From JTS-RE37 sp041744575 (GTDB taxonomy: Bacteria > Bacteroidota > Bacteroidia > Flavobacteriales > Flavobacteriaceae), in contig JBGTKP010000021.1 in the NCBI GenBank assembly GCA_041744575.1, positions 45,801-109,800 on the forward strand: 64,000 nucleotides of DNA, read 5' to 3'. Numbering within the stretch: the first letter of the stretch is position 1; the number at the start of each line of letters is the position of its first letter. The position numbers were made by a program, and so were the translations under genes. This document shows positions 51,105 through 61,126 of this stretch, piece after piece. The notes below the pieces were generated by a model. The model searched no databases. It had not been told where the DNA came from and worked only from the letters and a program-made list of their open reading frames with translations.

Positions 51105-52400
51105 TTGGAAAATATTCCCGTACTTATTCTCATCCTTACTTTCATCAGCCTGCTGGCGATAGGTACGCCGGTGGCATGGAGCATTGCGATCTCCGCAGTG
51201 CTCACCATGCTGTCCAGTATCCCCGCTCTGCCGGCTTTTACAACGGTTTCACAAAGAATGGCAACGGGTCTCGATAGTTTTGCCCTGTTGGCGATTCCTT
51301 TCTTTATACTCTCCGGGGAACTGATGAACAAAGGAGGTATTGCGCAACGGCTGATCGCTTTCGCCAAGACCCTGGTAGGTGCACTTCCAGGTGGGCTCGC
51401 CCTTATTAATATTATGGCGGCCATGCTGATGGGTGCCATTGCCGGTTCGGCTATGGCTTCCGCGTCGGCCATGGGGAGCATTTTGGGACCCGAAATGGAA
51501 AAGGAGGGTTACTCCCGGGAATTCGGGGCCGCAGTGAATATTACCTCTGCCACCACCGGCCTGGTCATACCTCCCAGCAATGTACTTATCGTTTATTCCC
51601 TTGCAAGTGGTGGCGCATCCATCGCGGCACTATTTCTGGCCGGTTACATTCCGGGCATACTTACCGGGTTGCTGTTGATGACGGTAGCTTCGCTGTGGGC
51701 GAGGAAGAAGGGATACAGCAAGGGAAAACCAAGCAGTTTCAAACAGATCCGTAGTACATTTCTGGTGGCATTCCCCAGTCTTTTAATGCTTGTTGTGGTC
51801 ATTGGAGGTATTGTCGCAGGGGTATTTACAGCGACGGAAGCCTCAGCAATCGCCGTCCTGTATAGTCTTCTCCTCGGCTTTCTTTACAAGGAGATCTCCG
51901 TAAAGAAATTACCCGCGATCTTACTCGATTCTTCGGCTACCACGGCTGTTGTGATGCTCCTGATCGGGGCATCTATGAGCATGTCATGGGTGTTGTCCTA
52001 TGAGAATATTCCGCAGGATATCAGCACAGCCTTATTGAGTGTCAGTGAGAATAAAATTATCATTCTTTTGATTATCAACCTGATACTTTTATTGGTGGGG
52101 ATATTTATGGACATGACTCCGGCCGTATTGATCTTTACACCCATTTTTTTGCCGGTTGTTACCCGGTTAGGGTTGGATCCTGTACATTTTGGCATCATCA
52201 TGGTCCTCAATTTATGTATCGGGCTGTGTACCCCTCCCGTGGGATCCGTCCTTTTTGTAGGTGTCGGAATCGCGAAAACGACGATTGAAAAGGTTTTCCG
52301 GCCTTTGCTGCCCCTGTTTGCAGCGATGATAGTTGCGCTATTCCTGGTGACCTATTTTCCCCAGCTGAGTCTTTGGTTACCCGGACTATTCGGACTATGA
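51105..52400 (+). CDS. dctM: TRAP transporter large permease, DctM family
   Basis: Sodium-coupled permease of 431 residues with about 12 helices. Start TTG at 51105, four bases after dctQ. Typical segments are IPFFILSGELMNKGGIAQRL, GAIAGSAMASASAMGSI, ATTGLVIPPSN and LCIGLCTPPVGSVLFVG. Its TGA overlaps the next gene's ATG as ATGA, so it is coupled to uxaB. Confidence 0.95.
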   Translation: MENIPVLILILTFISLLAIGTPVAWSIAISAVLTMLSSIPALPAFTTVSQRMATGLDSFALLAIPFFILSGELMNKGGIAQRLIAFAKTLVGALPGGLALINIMAAMLMGAIAGSAMASASAMGSILGPEMEKEGYSREFGAAVNITSATTGLVIPPSNVLIVYSLASGGASIAALFLAGYIPGILTGLLLMTVASLWARKKGYSKGKPSSFKQIRSTFLVAFPSLLMLVVVIGGIVAGVFTATEASAIAVLYSLLLGFLYKEISVKKLPAILLDSSATTAVVMLLIGASMSMSWVLSYENIPQDISTALLSVSENKIIILLIINLILLLVGIFMDMTPAVLIFTPIFLPVVTRLGLDPVHFGIIMVLNLCIGLCTPPVGSVLFVGVGIAKTTIEKVFRPLLPLFAAMIVALFLVTYFPQLSLWLPGLFGL

Positions 52401-53875
52401 GCAGCTCACCTCAACTCCCTTCCCATCCCCCGCTGAACCGAAAAACAAGCGGCAGGCCAAAGCGATACCCGCTGAGGATCCTTCAGTTTGGCGGAGGGAA
52501 TTTCCTAAGGGCCTTTGTGGATTGGATGGTGGATATTTTGAATGAAAAAACAAGTTTTGGCGGGGGTGTGGTCATTGTCAAACCTACGGCGGCAGGAAAC
52601 TACCAAAAACTAATCGCTCAGGACGGACTCTTCACTGTGCTCCTGGAAGGGATCAAAAATGGAGAACCTTTAAGTGAAACACGCATGATTTCATGTGTAC
52701 AGGAAATCGTTGAACCCGCAAACGACTGGCGGGGGTTTCTGTCCCTCGCAGAAAATGAGACGCTGCGCATTGTGATATCCAATACTACGGAATCAGGCAT
52801 TGCTTTTATACCGGAAAAACTCCCGGAAAACCAATCTCCGGTCCATTTCCCGGCCAAATTGACCAGTTGGCTGTATCACCGGTTTCTCTATTTTAAAGGG
52901 GACCCGGAGAAGGGTTGCGTCCACCTGCCATGTGAACTTATTGAAAATAACGGGGCAGCCCTCAGGGACGCCATCCTTCAATACGCCGCCCTATGGGAGC
53001 TGGAAACCGCCTTCCTAAAATGGATCAGAACGGCAAATTACTTCTGCTCCACCCTCGTTGACCGGATCGTTTCGGGCTATCCTGATAAAAAAGCCGTTGA
53101 CATAGAACGAGAACTGGGCTATAAGGATCTCCTCCTGGTGGCCGGTGAATATTATCACCTTTGGGTCATCCAGGGGGACGATCGCATTCTGGCACTGCTG
53201 CCCTTCCACAAAACCGGACTGAATGTAACCTACGCTGACGATCTTGGGCCGTCAAGAAAGTTAAAAGTGCGTATCCTGAATGGCGCTCATACCCTGATGG
53301 TACCTTTGGGCATGATTGTCGGGGTAGATACGGTAGGAGAAGCCATGGAACATCCCTTTATAGGACCCTTTGTCCGGGAAGCGCTTTACACAGAGATCAT
53401 GCCTGCCCTGGGAATTGACAAAAAAACTGCCGGGAATTATGCAACCGATGTAATTGAAAGGTTTAGAAATCCATATTTACAACACCATCTGGGCGATATC
53501 GCCCTGAACTGCGTTAAGAAGTTCCATGTGAGGTTGCTTCCCAGTATCATCGACTATTATACGCTGCATCATGCCAGCCCCAAACACCTGGTATTCTGTC
53601 TGGCCTGCCTTCTCAGGCTTTATAAAGGAACATGGGGTGATCGTGTTATTCCCTTAAGAGACCATCCTGATATCCTGGAGGAAATGGCAGGGCTTTGGAA
53701 AGATGGAGAGGCTGAAAGTGTGGTCCGTCATGTTTTTCAAAACTCCGATCATTGGCAAATGCCAGCTTTAAAAACCCCCTGGCTGGAAGATGAAACAATG
53801 AAAGCCCTTGAATGCCTGGAACAATATGGGATTAGGGACGGCTTTGTCAAATTTTCCACGGGGCGGGATGAATGA
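52397..53875 (+). CDS. uxaB: Tagaturonate reductase (mannitol dehydrogenase family)
   Basis: NAD-dependent polyol dehydrogenase-family enzyme expected to reduce D-tagaturonate to D-altronate. The Rossmann motif LQFGGGNFLRAFVDW lies near residue 34, the segment VISNTTESGI and the catalytic region VRILNGAHTLMVPLG and the C-terminal KFHVRLLPSIIDY are conserved. I start at ATG 52397, which overlaps the dctM stop by four bases; a TTG at 52373 is also in frame. 492 residues. Fructuronate reductase (uxuB) is the alternative, but the Rossmann motif context fits uxaB better. Later steps (uxaA, kdgK, kdgA) are not in the window. Confidence 0.9.
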   Translation: MSSSPQLPSHPPLNRKTSGRPKRYPLRILQFGGGNFLRAFVDWMVDILNEKTSFGGGVVIVKPTAAGNYQKLIAQDGLFTVLLEGIKNGEPLSETRMISCVQEIVEPANDWRGFLSLAENETLRIVISNTTESGIAFIPEKLPENQSPVHFPAKLTSWLYHRFLYFKGDPEKGCVHLPCELIENNGAALRDAILQYAALWELETAFLKWIRTANYFCSTLVDRIVSGYPDKKAVDIERELGYKDLLLVAGEYYHLWVIQGDDRILALLPFHKTGLNVTYADDLGPSRKLKVRILNGAHTLMVPLGMIVGVDTVGEAMEHPFIGPFVREALYTEIMPALGIDKKTAGNYATDVIERFRNPYLQHHLGDIALNCVKKFHVRLLPSIIDYYTLHHASPKHLVFCLACLLRLYKGTWGDRVIPLRDHPDILEEMAGLWKDGEAESVVRHVFQNSDHWQMPALKTPWLEDETMKALECLEQYGIRDGFVKFSTGRDE

Positions 53876-53979
53876 CTACGCTCCTCACGATGAGCTTTCA
53901 CCCCGGACGGTTACCGGCCATTGGAAATTTGATGCCAACTTGAAATATCAACATAAAAAAACCGGCGAATCGAAGCTAT

Positions 53980-55098
53980 TTAAATGGCGACTTCCTGCTG
54001 GTCAAATCGCAGGGGGATCACTGTTTTTACAACCACATTTCCGGTTTCGGTCTCATTGTATATAAGGAAAGAATGCGTCTGCGGGTAGAGGATGGTGAGA
54101 CGTTCCTTTAAATTCCGTAACCCACGGCTTTCTTCCGGTATGGTTTTATTCTGGTCGAACGGTTCCCCATTATTCCTAACCAATAAGGCAAGTTGGTCGC
54201 CCGTAGTCAGGATCTCTATCCGTATGGTAATGTGCTTATGAATCTTTGAAAGCCCGTGTTTAATTGAATTTTCTATGAGAGGCTGCACAAAGAGACTCGG
54301 GACGAGCGCATTCAGCAGACCTGGTTCTATGGTAAACTCCACTCTTAGTTTATTCTGATATTTGAGTTTCATCAGATTCGTATACTTCCGGGAAATGTCT
54401 ACTTCCCTTTCAAGAGGAATGACCTTTTCTTCGGTAAAGTTGAGAAGCTCCCTGATAAGATCACTTAAATCGACCAGTGCCGTTTGCGCTTTGTCTGGTT
54501 CCTCTTTAATAATGGCCGAAATATTGTTGAGGGCATTGAAGAAGAAATGCGGATGCAATTGACTGGTAAGCAGTTTGAGCCGGGAATTTAATAGCTCATT
54601 TTTGAGCAAGGCCTGTTGATTCTTGGCATCTTTATCCTTATAAAAGTAATAATAGGTATAGATAATGCCTGTAAGTCCGAGGTAGATTAGAAGGTTGGCA
54701 TCCGAAGAGCTGATCATGGCCGTCATGATCTTGCCGTAATCTATTTCTTCAGGTTTCATATACCCCAGGACCACATCCAGTCCATATCCGATCCCGTAAA
54801 TAAAGAACATAAGAATGATAGAGGATATCAAATGAATCAGGATGACTTTCCACCATGCCACGCGTTTTTCAAAAAAATGCTTGGTGGTGACAGCGATAAA
54901 TGACATGAAAATCGTCACCAGTAACCAGTCTACAATGCTAAGACGAAGAGAATCTGCAACCGAACTCTTCATATCCCACTGTACATAAAGTTTAAAGTAG
55001 AGAAATTTTAGAAACAACACTATTTCAATAAAGAAGTAGGCTATTGCAAGGATGGCCAAAAGTTTATAATCAAATTTATTTTTAAGTGACCGGATCAT
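53980..55098 (-). CDS. LytS/YehU-type sensor histidine kinase
   Basis: A 372-residue membrane kinase. About four to five transmembrane helices fill the first 160 residues; then a coiled coil leads to the LytS-type phosphoacceptor region LTSQLHPHFFFNALNNIS and the ATPase domain with FVQPLIENSIKHGL. There is no separate sensory domain, so the membrane part probably senses. It overlaps its response regulator gene by four bases, and both diverge from susC 2. Confidence 0.93.
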   Translation of the reverse strand: MIRSLKNKFDYKLLAILAIAYFFIEIVLFLKFLYFKLYVQWDMKSSVADSLRLSIVDWLLVTIFMSFIAVTTKHFFEKRVAWWKVILIHLISSIILMFFIYGIGYGLDVVLGYMKPEEIDYGKIMTAMISSSDANLLIYLGLTGIIYTYYYFYKDKDAKNQQALLKNELLNSRLKLLTSQLHPHFFFNALNNISAIIKEEPDKAQTALVDLSDLIRELLNFTEEKVIPLEREVDISRKYTNLMKLKYQNKLRVEFTIEPGLLNALVPSLFVQPLIENSIKHGLSKIHKHITIRIEILTTGDQLALLVRNNGEPFDQNKTIPEESRGLRNLKERLTILYPQTHSFLIYNETETGNVVVKTVIPLRFDQQEVAI

Positions 55099-55871
55099 AT
55101 CCCAATATATTCCATAAATTTTTTCTTGTATGATTTGCTGAGTCTGAACATCTTATTGTCGCTCATCTTTACATCGATCTCGCTGTAATCCGAATGGATG
55201 ATTTCCAGAATCTCTTCCGCATTCACAATGGTCGACCGGTGTATCCTGATAAATTGGGGACTGCTGAGGCTTAAAAGTATTTCCTGCAATGAAATTCTCA
55301 GTACATACATTTTACCGGTAGTATATATCTCGGCATAGTAGCCGGAGGCAGTGACATATTTTATGTCGCTCTTCTCAATAAAGCTTGTTTTGTTACCCGT
55401 GCGAATGGGCAATTTATTGGTGTAATTTTTATCTGCCTCTCCATTGGTCTCCAGGTATTTCAGAATGGAATGTACTTTCTTTTCATACTCCAGATGATCC
55501 ATTAACTGAATTTGATTCAAGGCTTTTTTAAGAGAATCATGGAAGCGCTGATCGGAAAACGGTTTTAAAAGGTAATCAAAAGCGGAGTAATCGAATGCTT
55601 TCAGGGCAAACTCATCATATGCAGTTACGAAAATTACAAGCGGGGCTTTATTTACCCGGATCTTCTGAAGTACATCGAAACCTGTGGCATCTTCGAGTTG
55701 AATATCGAGAAAGACAAGTTCCGGACTCTTGGCCTGAATATTCAGAATGGCCGATTCGGCGCTGTCACATTCACCGATAATCTTTATTCCTGAATGGGTC
55801 GCCAATAAGTCTATAATCCTTTTTCTTCCGAGTTTTTCATCATCCACAACGAGTGCCGTAACCTCAGACAT
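55095..55871 (-). CDS. LytTR-family response regulator
   Basis: A 258-residue regulator: receiver domain with VVDDE, phosphorylated Asp56 in VFLDIQL and FVTAYDEFALKAFD, then a LytTR DNA-binding domain (KYVTASGYYAEIYTTGKMY, FIRIHRSTIVNAEEI). The LytTR class binds short direct repeats one helical repeat pair apart; such a pair is seen at 56019–56047 between this gene and susC 2. Stop TGA overlaps the kinase ATG, so kinase output and regulator are co-produced. Confidence 0.94.
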   Translation of the reverse strand: MSEVTALVVDDEKLGRKRIIDLLATHSGIKIIGECDSAESAILNIQAKSPELVFLDIQLEDATGFDVLQKIRVNKAPLVIFVTAYDEFALKAFDYSAFDYLLKPFSDQRFHDSLKKALNQIQLMDHLEYEKKVHSILKYLETNGEADKNYTNKLPIRTGNKTSFIEKSDIKYVTASGYYAEIYTTGKMYVLRISLQEILLSLSSPQFIRIHRSTIVNAEEILEIIHSDYSEIDVKMSDNKMFRLSKSYKKKFMEYIGI

Positions 55872-56018
55872 ACACTATTTTATTTAGGACCATTTTTAAA
55901 AAGGGAACCATAAAAGTAAATGATTCAAGGGATCATCCGATGAATTATTTAAAGAATTCAGAACACGAATTTCCCCTGATAATCAGCTGTAGTAGACTCT
56001 AAATCAATATTAAAAACA

Positions 56019-56047
56019 TTCACATCACAATACAGGTCGTTCACATC
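56019..56047. promoter_or_regulatory. Direct repeats TTCACATC, 21-bp pitch: candidate LytTR site
   Basis: Identical 8-bp copies at 56019–56026 and 56040–56047, 21 bases start to start, on the same face of the helix. Known LytTR regulators bind paired 9-bp direct repeats with about 12-base spacers, which matches. The downstream copy ends 68 bases before the susC 2 ATG, in the divergent gap with the LytTR regulator. Confidence 0.5.
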
Positions 56048-56115
56048 TTGATCCAAATTTCATCCAAAGGGAGATAATACTTTTAGATCATATTAGCTAA
56101 CTCAAAATTGATATT

Positions 56116-59100
56116 ATGAAGCAAACTATTAGGTTTTCTATCCTGTTGGGACTTTTCCTATGGGGTAATTTTCTCTTTTCGCAAGAAAGAACGATATCCG
56201 GCGTAGTAGTTGACCAGGACGGACTGCCTTTGGTCGGAGCCAATATCCTGGTAAAGGGAACCATCACCGGTGCACAAACTGATTTTGACGGGGCGTACAC
56301 CATTCAGGCTACCCAGGGACAGACGCTGGTGTTCAGCTATATAGGCCTTGCGACACAACAGGTTAACGTCGGCGCTTCTGATACCATCAATTTACAGATG
56401 GAAGAAGATGCCGAGACGCTACAGGAAGTAGTGGTGACCGCACTGGGAATTAAGAAGGAAAAGCAGGCTTTGGGGTATGCCGTGTCCGAAGTGAATTCGG
56501 ATGAGGTAGAACAGCAGTCACAGGGAGATATTGCCCGCATCCTGACCGGTAAAGCCTCCGGGGTGCAGATAAATCAGCAAAGCGGTCTGTCAGGCTCAGG
56601 CACCAATATTGTCATCCGTGGTTTAAACTCGTTCAGCACTAGCAACCAGGCCCTGTTTATTGTAGATGGGGTACCATTCAGCGGAGATACCAACTCCCAG
56701 GGCCGTCAGGGAGACAGGAATGATTTTGTCAACGGAAATAATGGTTCCAGCCGATTCCTGGATCTGGACCCCAACAGCATTGAGAGTGTCAGTGTGTTAA
56801 AAGGTCTTGCCGCGGCTACCTTATATGGTTCCCAGGGTAAGAACGGAGTGGTGCTGATCACTACAAAAGGCGGGGCTGCCGCCGGTGCAGTGCTGAAATC
56901 AGAGATCTCAGTGGCTACCTCGATCTTTTTTAATGAAGTGGCTTCCCTGCCGGATTATCAAAATGAATTCGGAGGTGGATTTGATCAGGCTTTCGGTTGG
57001 TTCTTCAGCAACTGGGGGCCCAGATTTCAGAGGGAAGGCGTGGATGGCTGGGGAAATGACCCCGCTTTTGATAATAACGGAACCCTTCCGCATCCTTATT
57101 CAACAGCCAATCCGGCAACCGGGGTTCCACAGGCATTCCCTGAATTCCAGAATGCAAGGTATGACTGGAGGCCCTATAACAGCGTTGAAAAATTCTTCAG
57201 GACGGGAACTGTGGTAAATACGTCAATAAACGCAAAGGGAAGCTCAGAAGACAACCGGATCAGCTATAACATGAACTACGGGCATTTAAAAGATGAAGGT
57301 TTCACGCCGGGGAATTCGGTGTTAAGAAACAACCTCAGCGTCGGTGGTAGTGCGGCCTTGACCAACAAGTTTACCGTAGCCGGTACGCTTAACTATTCCA
57401 GGACGGATTTTAAATCGCCGCCAGTAGCGCTTAGTCAGGGGAACGGAGCCACCGGCACCGGGTCTTCTACCTTTGGGGACCTTTGGTTTACCCCAAGAAA
57501 TGTCGATATACAAAGTCTGCCGTTTCAAAACCCGCTTACCGGGGCCAGCGTGTATTACAGGCAAACCAATGATATTCAAAACCCGTTATGGACCCTCGCC
57601 AATGCCGGATCCCGGCAGTTAACCAACCGGCTTTTTGGCAATGCCAGTGTTAGTTTCGATGCCTCTGAGAACCTGAATTTAACATACCGGGCGGGCGTTG
57701 ATAACTACAATGAGTTAAATATAAACTTTCAGAATAAGGGAGGGATCAATAGCAATAGTGGTGATGCCAGACTGCTCAGCGGGTTCTATGAAACCTGGAA
57801 CAACGTGAATACGATCTGGGACCATAACCTGGTATTAACAGGGGACTATCCGATCACTGACAAACTAGGCCTTACTTTTAATATTGGAGCCACTTCCCGA
57901 AGCGAGATCTATGACAGGTATGGGGTTGCCAGCGACGGCCAGCAGGTATTTAACGTGCTGAAACATTTTAACTTCCTGAACAATCAGGAAATTGAAATTA
58001 GCTCAAAACGCAATCTTGTCGGTGCTTACGGACAATTCGATCTCGACTATGACCGGTTTCTGTATCTGAGCCTTTCGGGAAGGAATGACTGGGCGTCCAA
58101 TTTCGACAAGGACAATAGAACCCTTTTCTATCCAAGTGCCAGTCTCTCATTTATCCCTACCCAGCTATTTGACGGGATTAAGAGTGAAAATGGTCTCAAC
58201 TATTTAAAGTTACGTGCAGGTTATGGTACTTCGGCCGGGTTCAATACGCTGAACCCATATCCTATTGCCTCTACCCTGACCCTGGTTACAAATGATACCC
58301 AAACCGAGGGCGGCGCAAACCTCGTAACCAATACGAGCGGGCAGAGGCTCGGGAATCCCGATCTGGAACCTGAGACGATTTCAGAAATAGAGGTAGGGGT
58401 TGAATCCGCATTCTTTACCAACCGGATCACCCTGGACCTGTCCCTGTTCAAAAGGATCACCAAAAATCTGATCGTCAACCGGCCACTCGACCCGGCGACC
58501 GGATTTATCACAACAGATACGAATGTCGGGGATATTGAAGGAAAAGGTATTGAAGTGGATCTCGGTGTTTTTTGGTTGAGAAATGCTGATGGCGGGTTTG
58601 TGTGGAATTCGAATTTAAATTTTACCGCCAATGAAACTACTGTAACGGATCTTGGTCTTGATACCGATCGGGTTGTTTATTCGGGATTCAGCAATCTGGG
58701 TAATGCAGCTATCCCCGGAGAACCCCTGGGTGTTTTTTACGGCAGCCGTATTGCAAGGGATCCGGATACCGGAGAATATCTTGTAGATGCCATTGGCAAC
58801 TACCAGCAGGACCCCGTAGATGGCATTATCGGAGATCCTAACCCCGATTGGGTTGCCAACCTGAGTAACAATTTTTCCTATCGCGGGTTCAACCTGGGGT
58901 TTCAGTTAAATTACATTCAGGGAGGAGATGTATATTCAAGCACCATCTCCACCTTGCTTGGAAGGGGACTGATCACGGAGACCAGCAACAGAAGGGAAAC
59001 CTTTATTCTGAAAGGAATTGGGCCTGACGGACAACCCAACAACCTACAGATCAATAACTCAGATTTTTACTTTACAAATGTGCTTTTCGGACCCAGTGAA

Positions 59101-59370
59101 TTGCAAGTCTATGACGCCACCACGATCCGTTTACAGGAAGTTTCCCTTGGCTACACCCTGCCCGCAAAGTTCCTGGACAGGACGCCCCTTGGCTCCCTGT
59201 CTTTTACCCTATCAGGATTCAACCTGTGGTATGACGCCATCAATATGCCGGACGGGGCAAATCTGGACCCGAATACCTCCGGCACAGGAGTAGGAAACGG
59301 AGTAGGCTTTGATTTTCTGAACGGCCCAAGTTCAAGGAGATATGGCCTAAGCGTAAAAGCCACATTTTAA
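56116..59370 (+). CDS. SusC/RagA-family TonB-linked outer-membrane transporter (system 2)
   Basis: A 1084-residue TonB-dependent transporter. Signal peptide, then the regulatory-like domain (ISGVVVDQDGLPLVGANILV, TDFDGAYTI), the element LQEVVVTALGIKKEKQALGYA, a plug (VIRGLNSFSTSNQALFIVDG, ESVSVLKGLAAATLYGSQG) and a long barrel ending SRRYGLSVKATF. The RagA-style ALGIKKEKQALGYAVSEV pattern differs from PUL 1, so this is a separate subfamily. No glycoside hydrolase lies nearby, so the ligand may be a peptide, a cofactor-like compound or another polymer. Confidence 0.95.
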   Translation: MKQTIRFSILLGLFLWGNFLFSQERTISGVVVDQDGLPLVGANILVKGTITGAQTDFDGAYTIQATQGQTLVFSYIGLATQQVNVGASDTINLQMEEDAETLQEVVVTALGIKKEKQALGYAVSEVNSDEVEQQSQGDIARILTGKASGVQINQQSGLSGSGTNIVIRGLNSFSTSNQALFIVDGVPFSGDTNSQGRQGDRNDFVNGNNGSSRFLDLDPNSIESVSVLKGLAAATLYGSQGKNGVVLITTKGGAAAGAVLKSEISVATSIFFNEVASLPDYQNEFGGGFDQAFGWFFSNWGPRFQREGVDGWGNDPAFDNNGTLPHPYSTANPATGVPQAFPEFQNARYDWRPYNSVEKFFRTGTVVNTSINAKGSSEDNRISYNMNYGHLKDEGFTPGNSVLRNNLSVGGSAALTNKFTVAGTLNYSRTDFKSPPVALSQGNGATGTGSSTFGDLWFTPRNVDIQSLPFQNPLTGASVYYRQTNDIQNPLWTLANAGSRQLTNRLFGNASVSFDASENLNLTYRAGVDNYNELNINFQNKGGINSNSGDARLLSGFYETWNNVNTIWDHNLVLTGDYPITDKLGLTFNIGATSRSEIYDRYGVASDGQQVFNVLKHFNFLNNQEIEISSKRNLVGAYGQFDLDYDRFLYLSLSGRNDWASNFDKDNRTLFYPSASLSFIPTQLFDGIKSENGLNYLKLRAGYGTSAGFNTLNPYPIASTLTLVTNDTQTEGGANLVTNTSGQRLGNPDLEPETISEIEVGVESAFFTNRITLDLSLFKRITKNLIVNRPLDPATGFITTDTNVGDIEGKGIEVDLGVFWLRNADGGFVWNSNLNFTANETTVTDLGLDTDRVVYSGFSNLGNAAIPGEPLGVFYGSRIARDPDTGEYLVDAIGNYQQDPVDGIIGDPNPDWVANLSNNFSYRGFNLGFQLNYIQGGDVYSSTISTLLGRGLITETSNRRETFILKGIGPDGQPNNLQINNSDFYFTNVLFGPSELQVYDATTIRLQEVSLGYTLPAKFLDRTPLGSLSFTLSGFNLWYDAINMPDGANLDPNTSGTGVGNGVGFDFLNGPSSRRYGLSVKATF

Positions 59371-59388
59371 TTAAAATAAAAAATTAAT

Positions 59389-61104
59389 ATGAAAAATATA
59401 TATATAAAAAGCTGTCTGGCCATTTTAACGGTAATATTCGCCGGCTGCGAAACCACCGAACTGGACATTACAAAGGATCCCAATGCCTTATCCGCGGATC
59501 AGGCCAATGTCGATTTTTTCCTGAACTCCATTCAGGAGGATTTTGTCCGTCAGCTGGAAGGCGATGCGGATTTTGATGCTAACGACAACTGGACCGGGGG
59601 TGGATCGACCCTGGGCGACGGTTTTTCCATCCATGGGTCAGAGCTAACACGTTTAACAGCGCTGATCAATGGGAATTCGCAGAATTATGCGGCAGCGTAT
59701 CAGGACAGTGATTTTGATGATGAATGGACCAATGCCTATACCGGGCTGCTCAAAGATGTCAGACTGATGACTCCCCTGGCCGAAGAAGCCGGACTGACCA
59801 GACATATCGGAATAACCCAGTTTATAGAAGCCTATGTGATGGTTTCCCTGGTGGATTTCTTCGGAGATGTACCGTACACAGAAGCATTTAAGGGAGAAGC
59901 AGGAGAACTTAATCCCGCCACTGACAGCGGAGCATCCATCTACGAGGCCGCCCTTGGTTTGCTGGATCAGGCCATCGTTAATTTTACCAACCAAACTTCC
60001 TCAAATCCGGCTTCCGATATTTTTTACAGTAATGATTATACGAAATGGGTCAAGGCGGCAAATACCTTAAAAATGAGAATTTACGTGCAGAGAAGACTTG
60101 TGGATTCAAATGCGCAGGCAAGTTTTGACGCCATCGTCAACTCAGGAAATTACATTACCGATCCTTCCGAAGATTTACAGTATCAATGGCCGGGAACCAG
60201 TGCCTCTAATCCCGATACCCGTCATCCCAGATACGGGTTGAATTACGGGGCAGCCGGGGTGGGAGACTTTCAATCCAACTGGTTTATGGGGCATTTGCAA
60301 ACAATAGGTGATCCCAGGATCCGGTATTATTTTTACCGACAGACCAATGCGGTTCCCGGACAGGAACTGCCCCCTAACCAGCAAACGATACGCTGCTCCA
60401 CCCAGACACCCCCGCAACATTACGTGGATGGAGGATTCACTTTCTGTAGCCTTCCCAATGGGTACTGGGGTCGCGACCATGGTCAAAATGACGGAAGGGA
60501 CCCTGACAATTTCTTTGTCACTGCCTGGGGAGTTTACCCCGCAGGAGGCAGGTTTGACGACGACAGATTCATTGGAGTTGCACTGGTTACCGGAGCCCAG
60601 GGAGGGGGTATAACTCCCATTCTCACTGATGCCTGGGTAGAATTTATGAAAGCGGAAATGGCAATGGCCGGTGGAAGTGCCGCAGACGCACGGACGTTTC
60701 TTCTGGCCGGGGTTACTAAATCTATAGCCAAAGTCCAGACATTCGGTGTATTGGATCCGGATGCTGATCTCTCATTTGAGCCAACTGCGGAGGAGGTTAG
60801 TGCCTTTATAGATGACATAGGCTCCGGTTGGGATGCCGCAAATACGGATGGTCAGTGGAATCTCCTGGGAGAACAATTTTTTACCGCTGTTTATGGCAAC
60901 GGTCTGGAATCCTATAACTTCTACCGAAGGACCGGCTATCCAACCTCTTTACAGGCGAACAGATCTCCTTCACCGGGAGTATTCCCCCGATCCATGTATT
61001 ATCCTGCCACTGTGGTAACCACAAATTCGAGTATTAGTCAGAAATCGAATCAGACGCAGCCCGTTTTCTGGGATACCAATGCTGCTGCGCCATTAGCTAA
61101 TTAG
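59389..61104 (+). CDS. SusD-2/RagB-family outer-membrane lipoprotein (system 2)
   Basis: A 571-residue lipoprotein, lipobox IFAGC (Cys20), of the SusD_2 branch (SusD/RagB family nutrient-binding). The start of the mature chain ELDITKDPNALSADQ and the segment YVMVSLVDFFGDVPYTEAFKG, then NDYTKWVKAANTLKMRIYVQ, are hallmark regions. It follows susC 2 after 18 bases and precedes a lipoprotein gene by 22 bases, so all three are in one transcript. The branch is often not linked to CAZymes. Confidence 0.92.
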   Translation: MKNIYIKSCLAILTVIFAGCETTELDITKDPNALSADQANVDFFLNSIQEDFVRQLEGDADFDANDNWTGGGSTLGDGFSIHGSELTRLTALINGNSQNYAAAYQDSDFDDEWTNAYTGLLKDVRLMTPLAEEAGLTRHIGITQFIEAYVMVSLVDFFGDVPYTEAFKGEAGELNPATDSGASIYEAALGLLDQAIVNFTNQTSSNPASDIFYSNDYTKWVKAANTLKMRIYVQRRLVDSNAQASFDAIVNSGNYITDPSEDLQYQWPGTSASNPDTRHPRYGLNYGAAGVGDFQSNWFMGHLQTIGDPRIRYYFYRQTNAVPGQELPPNQQTIRCSTQTPPQHYVDGGFTFCSLPNGYWGRDHGQNDGRDPDNFFVTAWGVYPAGGRFDDDRFIGVALVTGAQGGGITPILTDAWVEFMKAEMAMAGGSAADARTFLLAGVTKSIAKVQTFGVLDPDADLSFEPTAEEVSAFIDDIGSGWDAANTDGQWNLLGEQFFTAVYGNGLESYNFYRRTGYPTSLQANRSPSPGVFPRSMYYPATVVTTNSSISQKSNQTQPVFWDTNAAAPLAN

Positions 61105-61126
61105 AGATAAACAAAAAAAGAGATTC

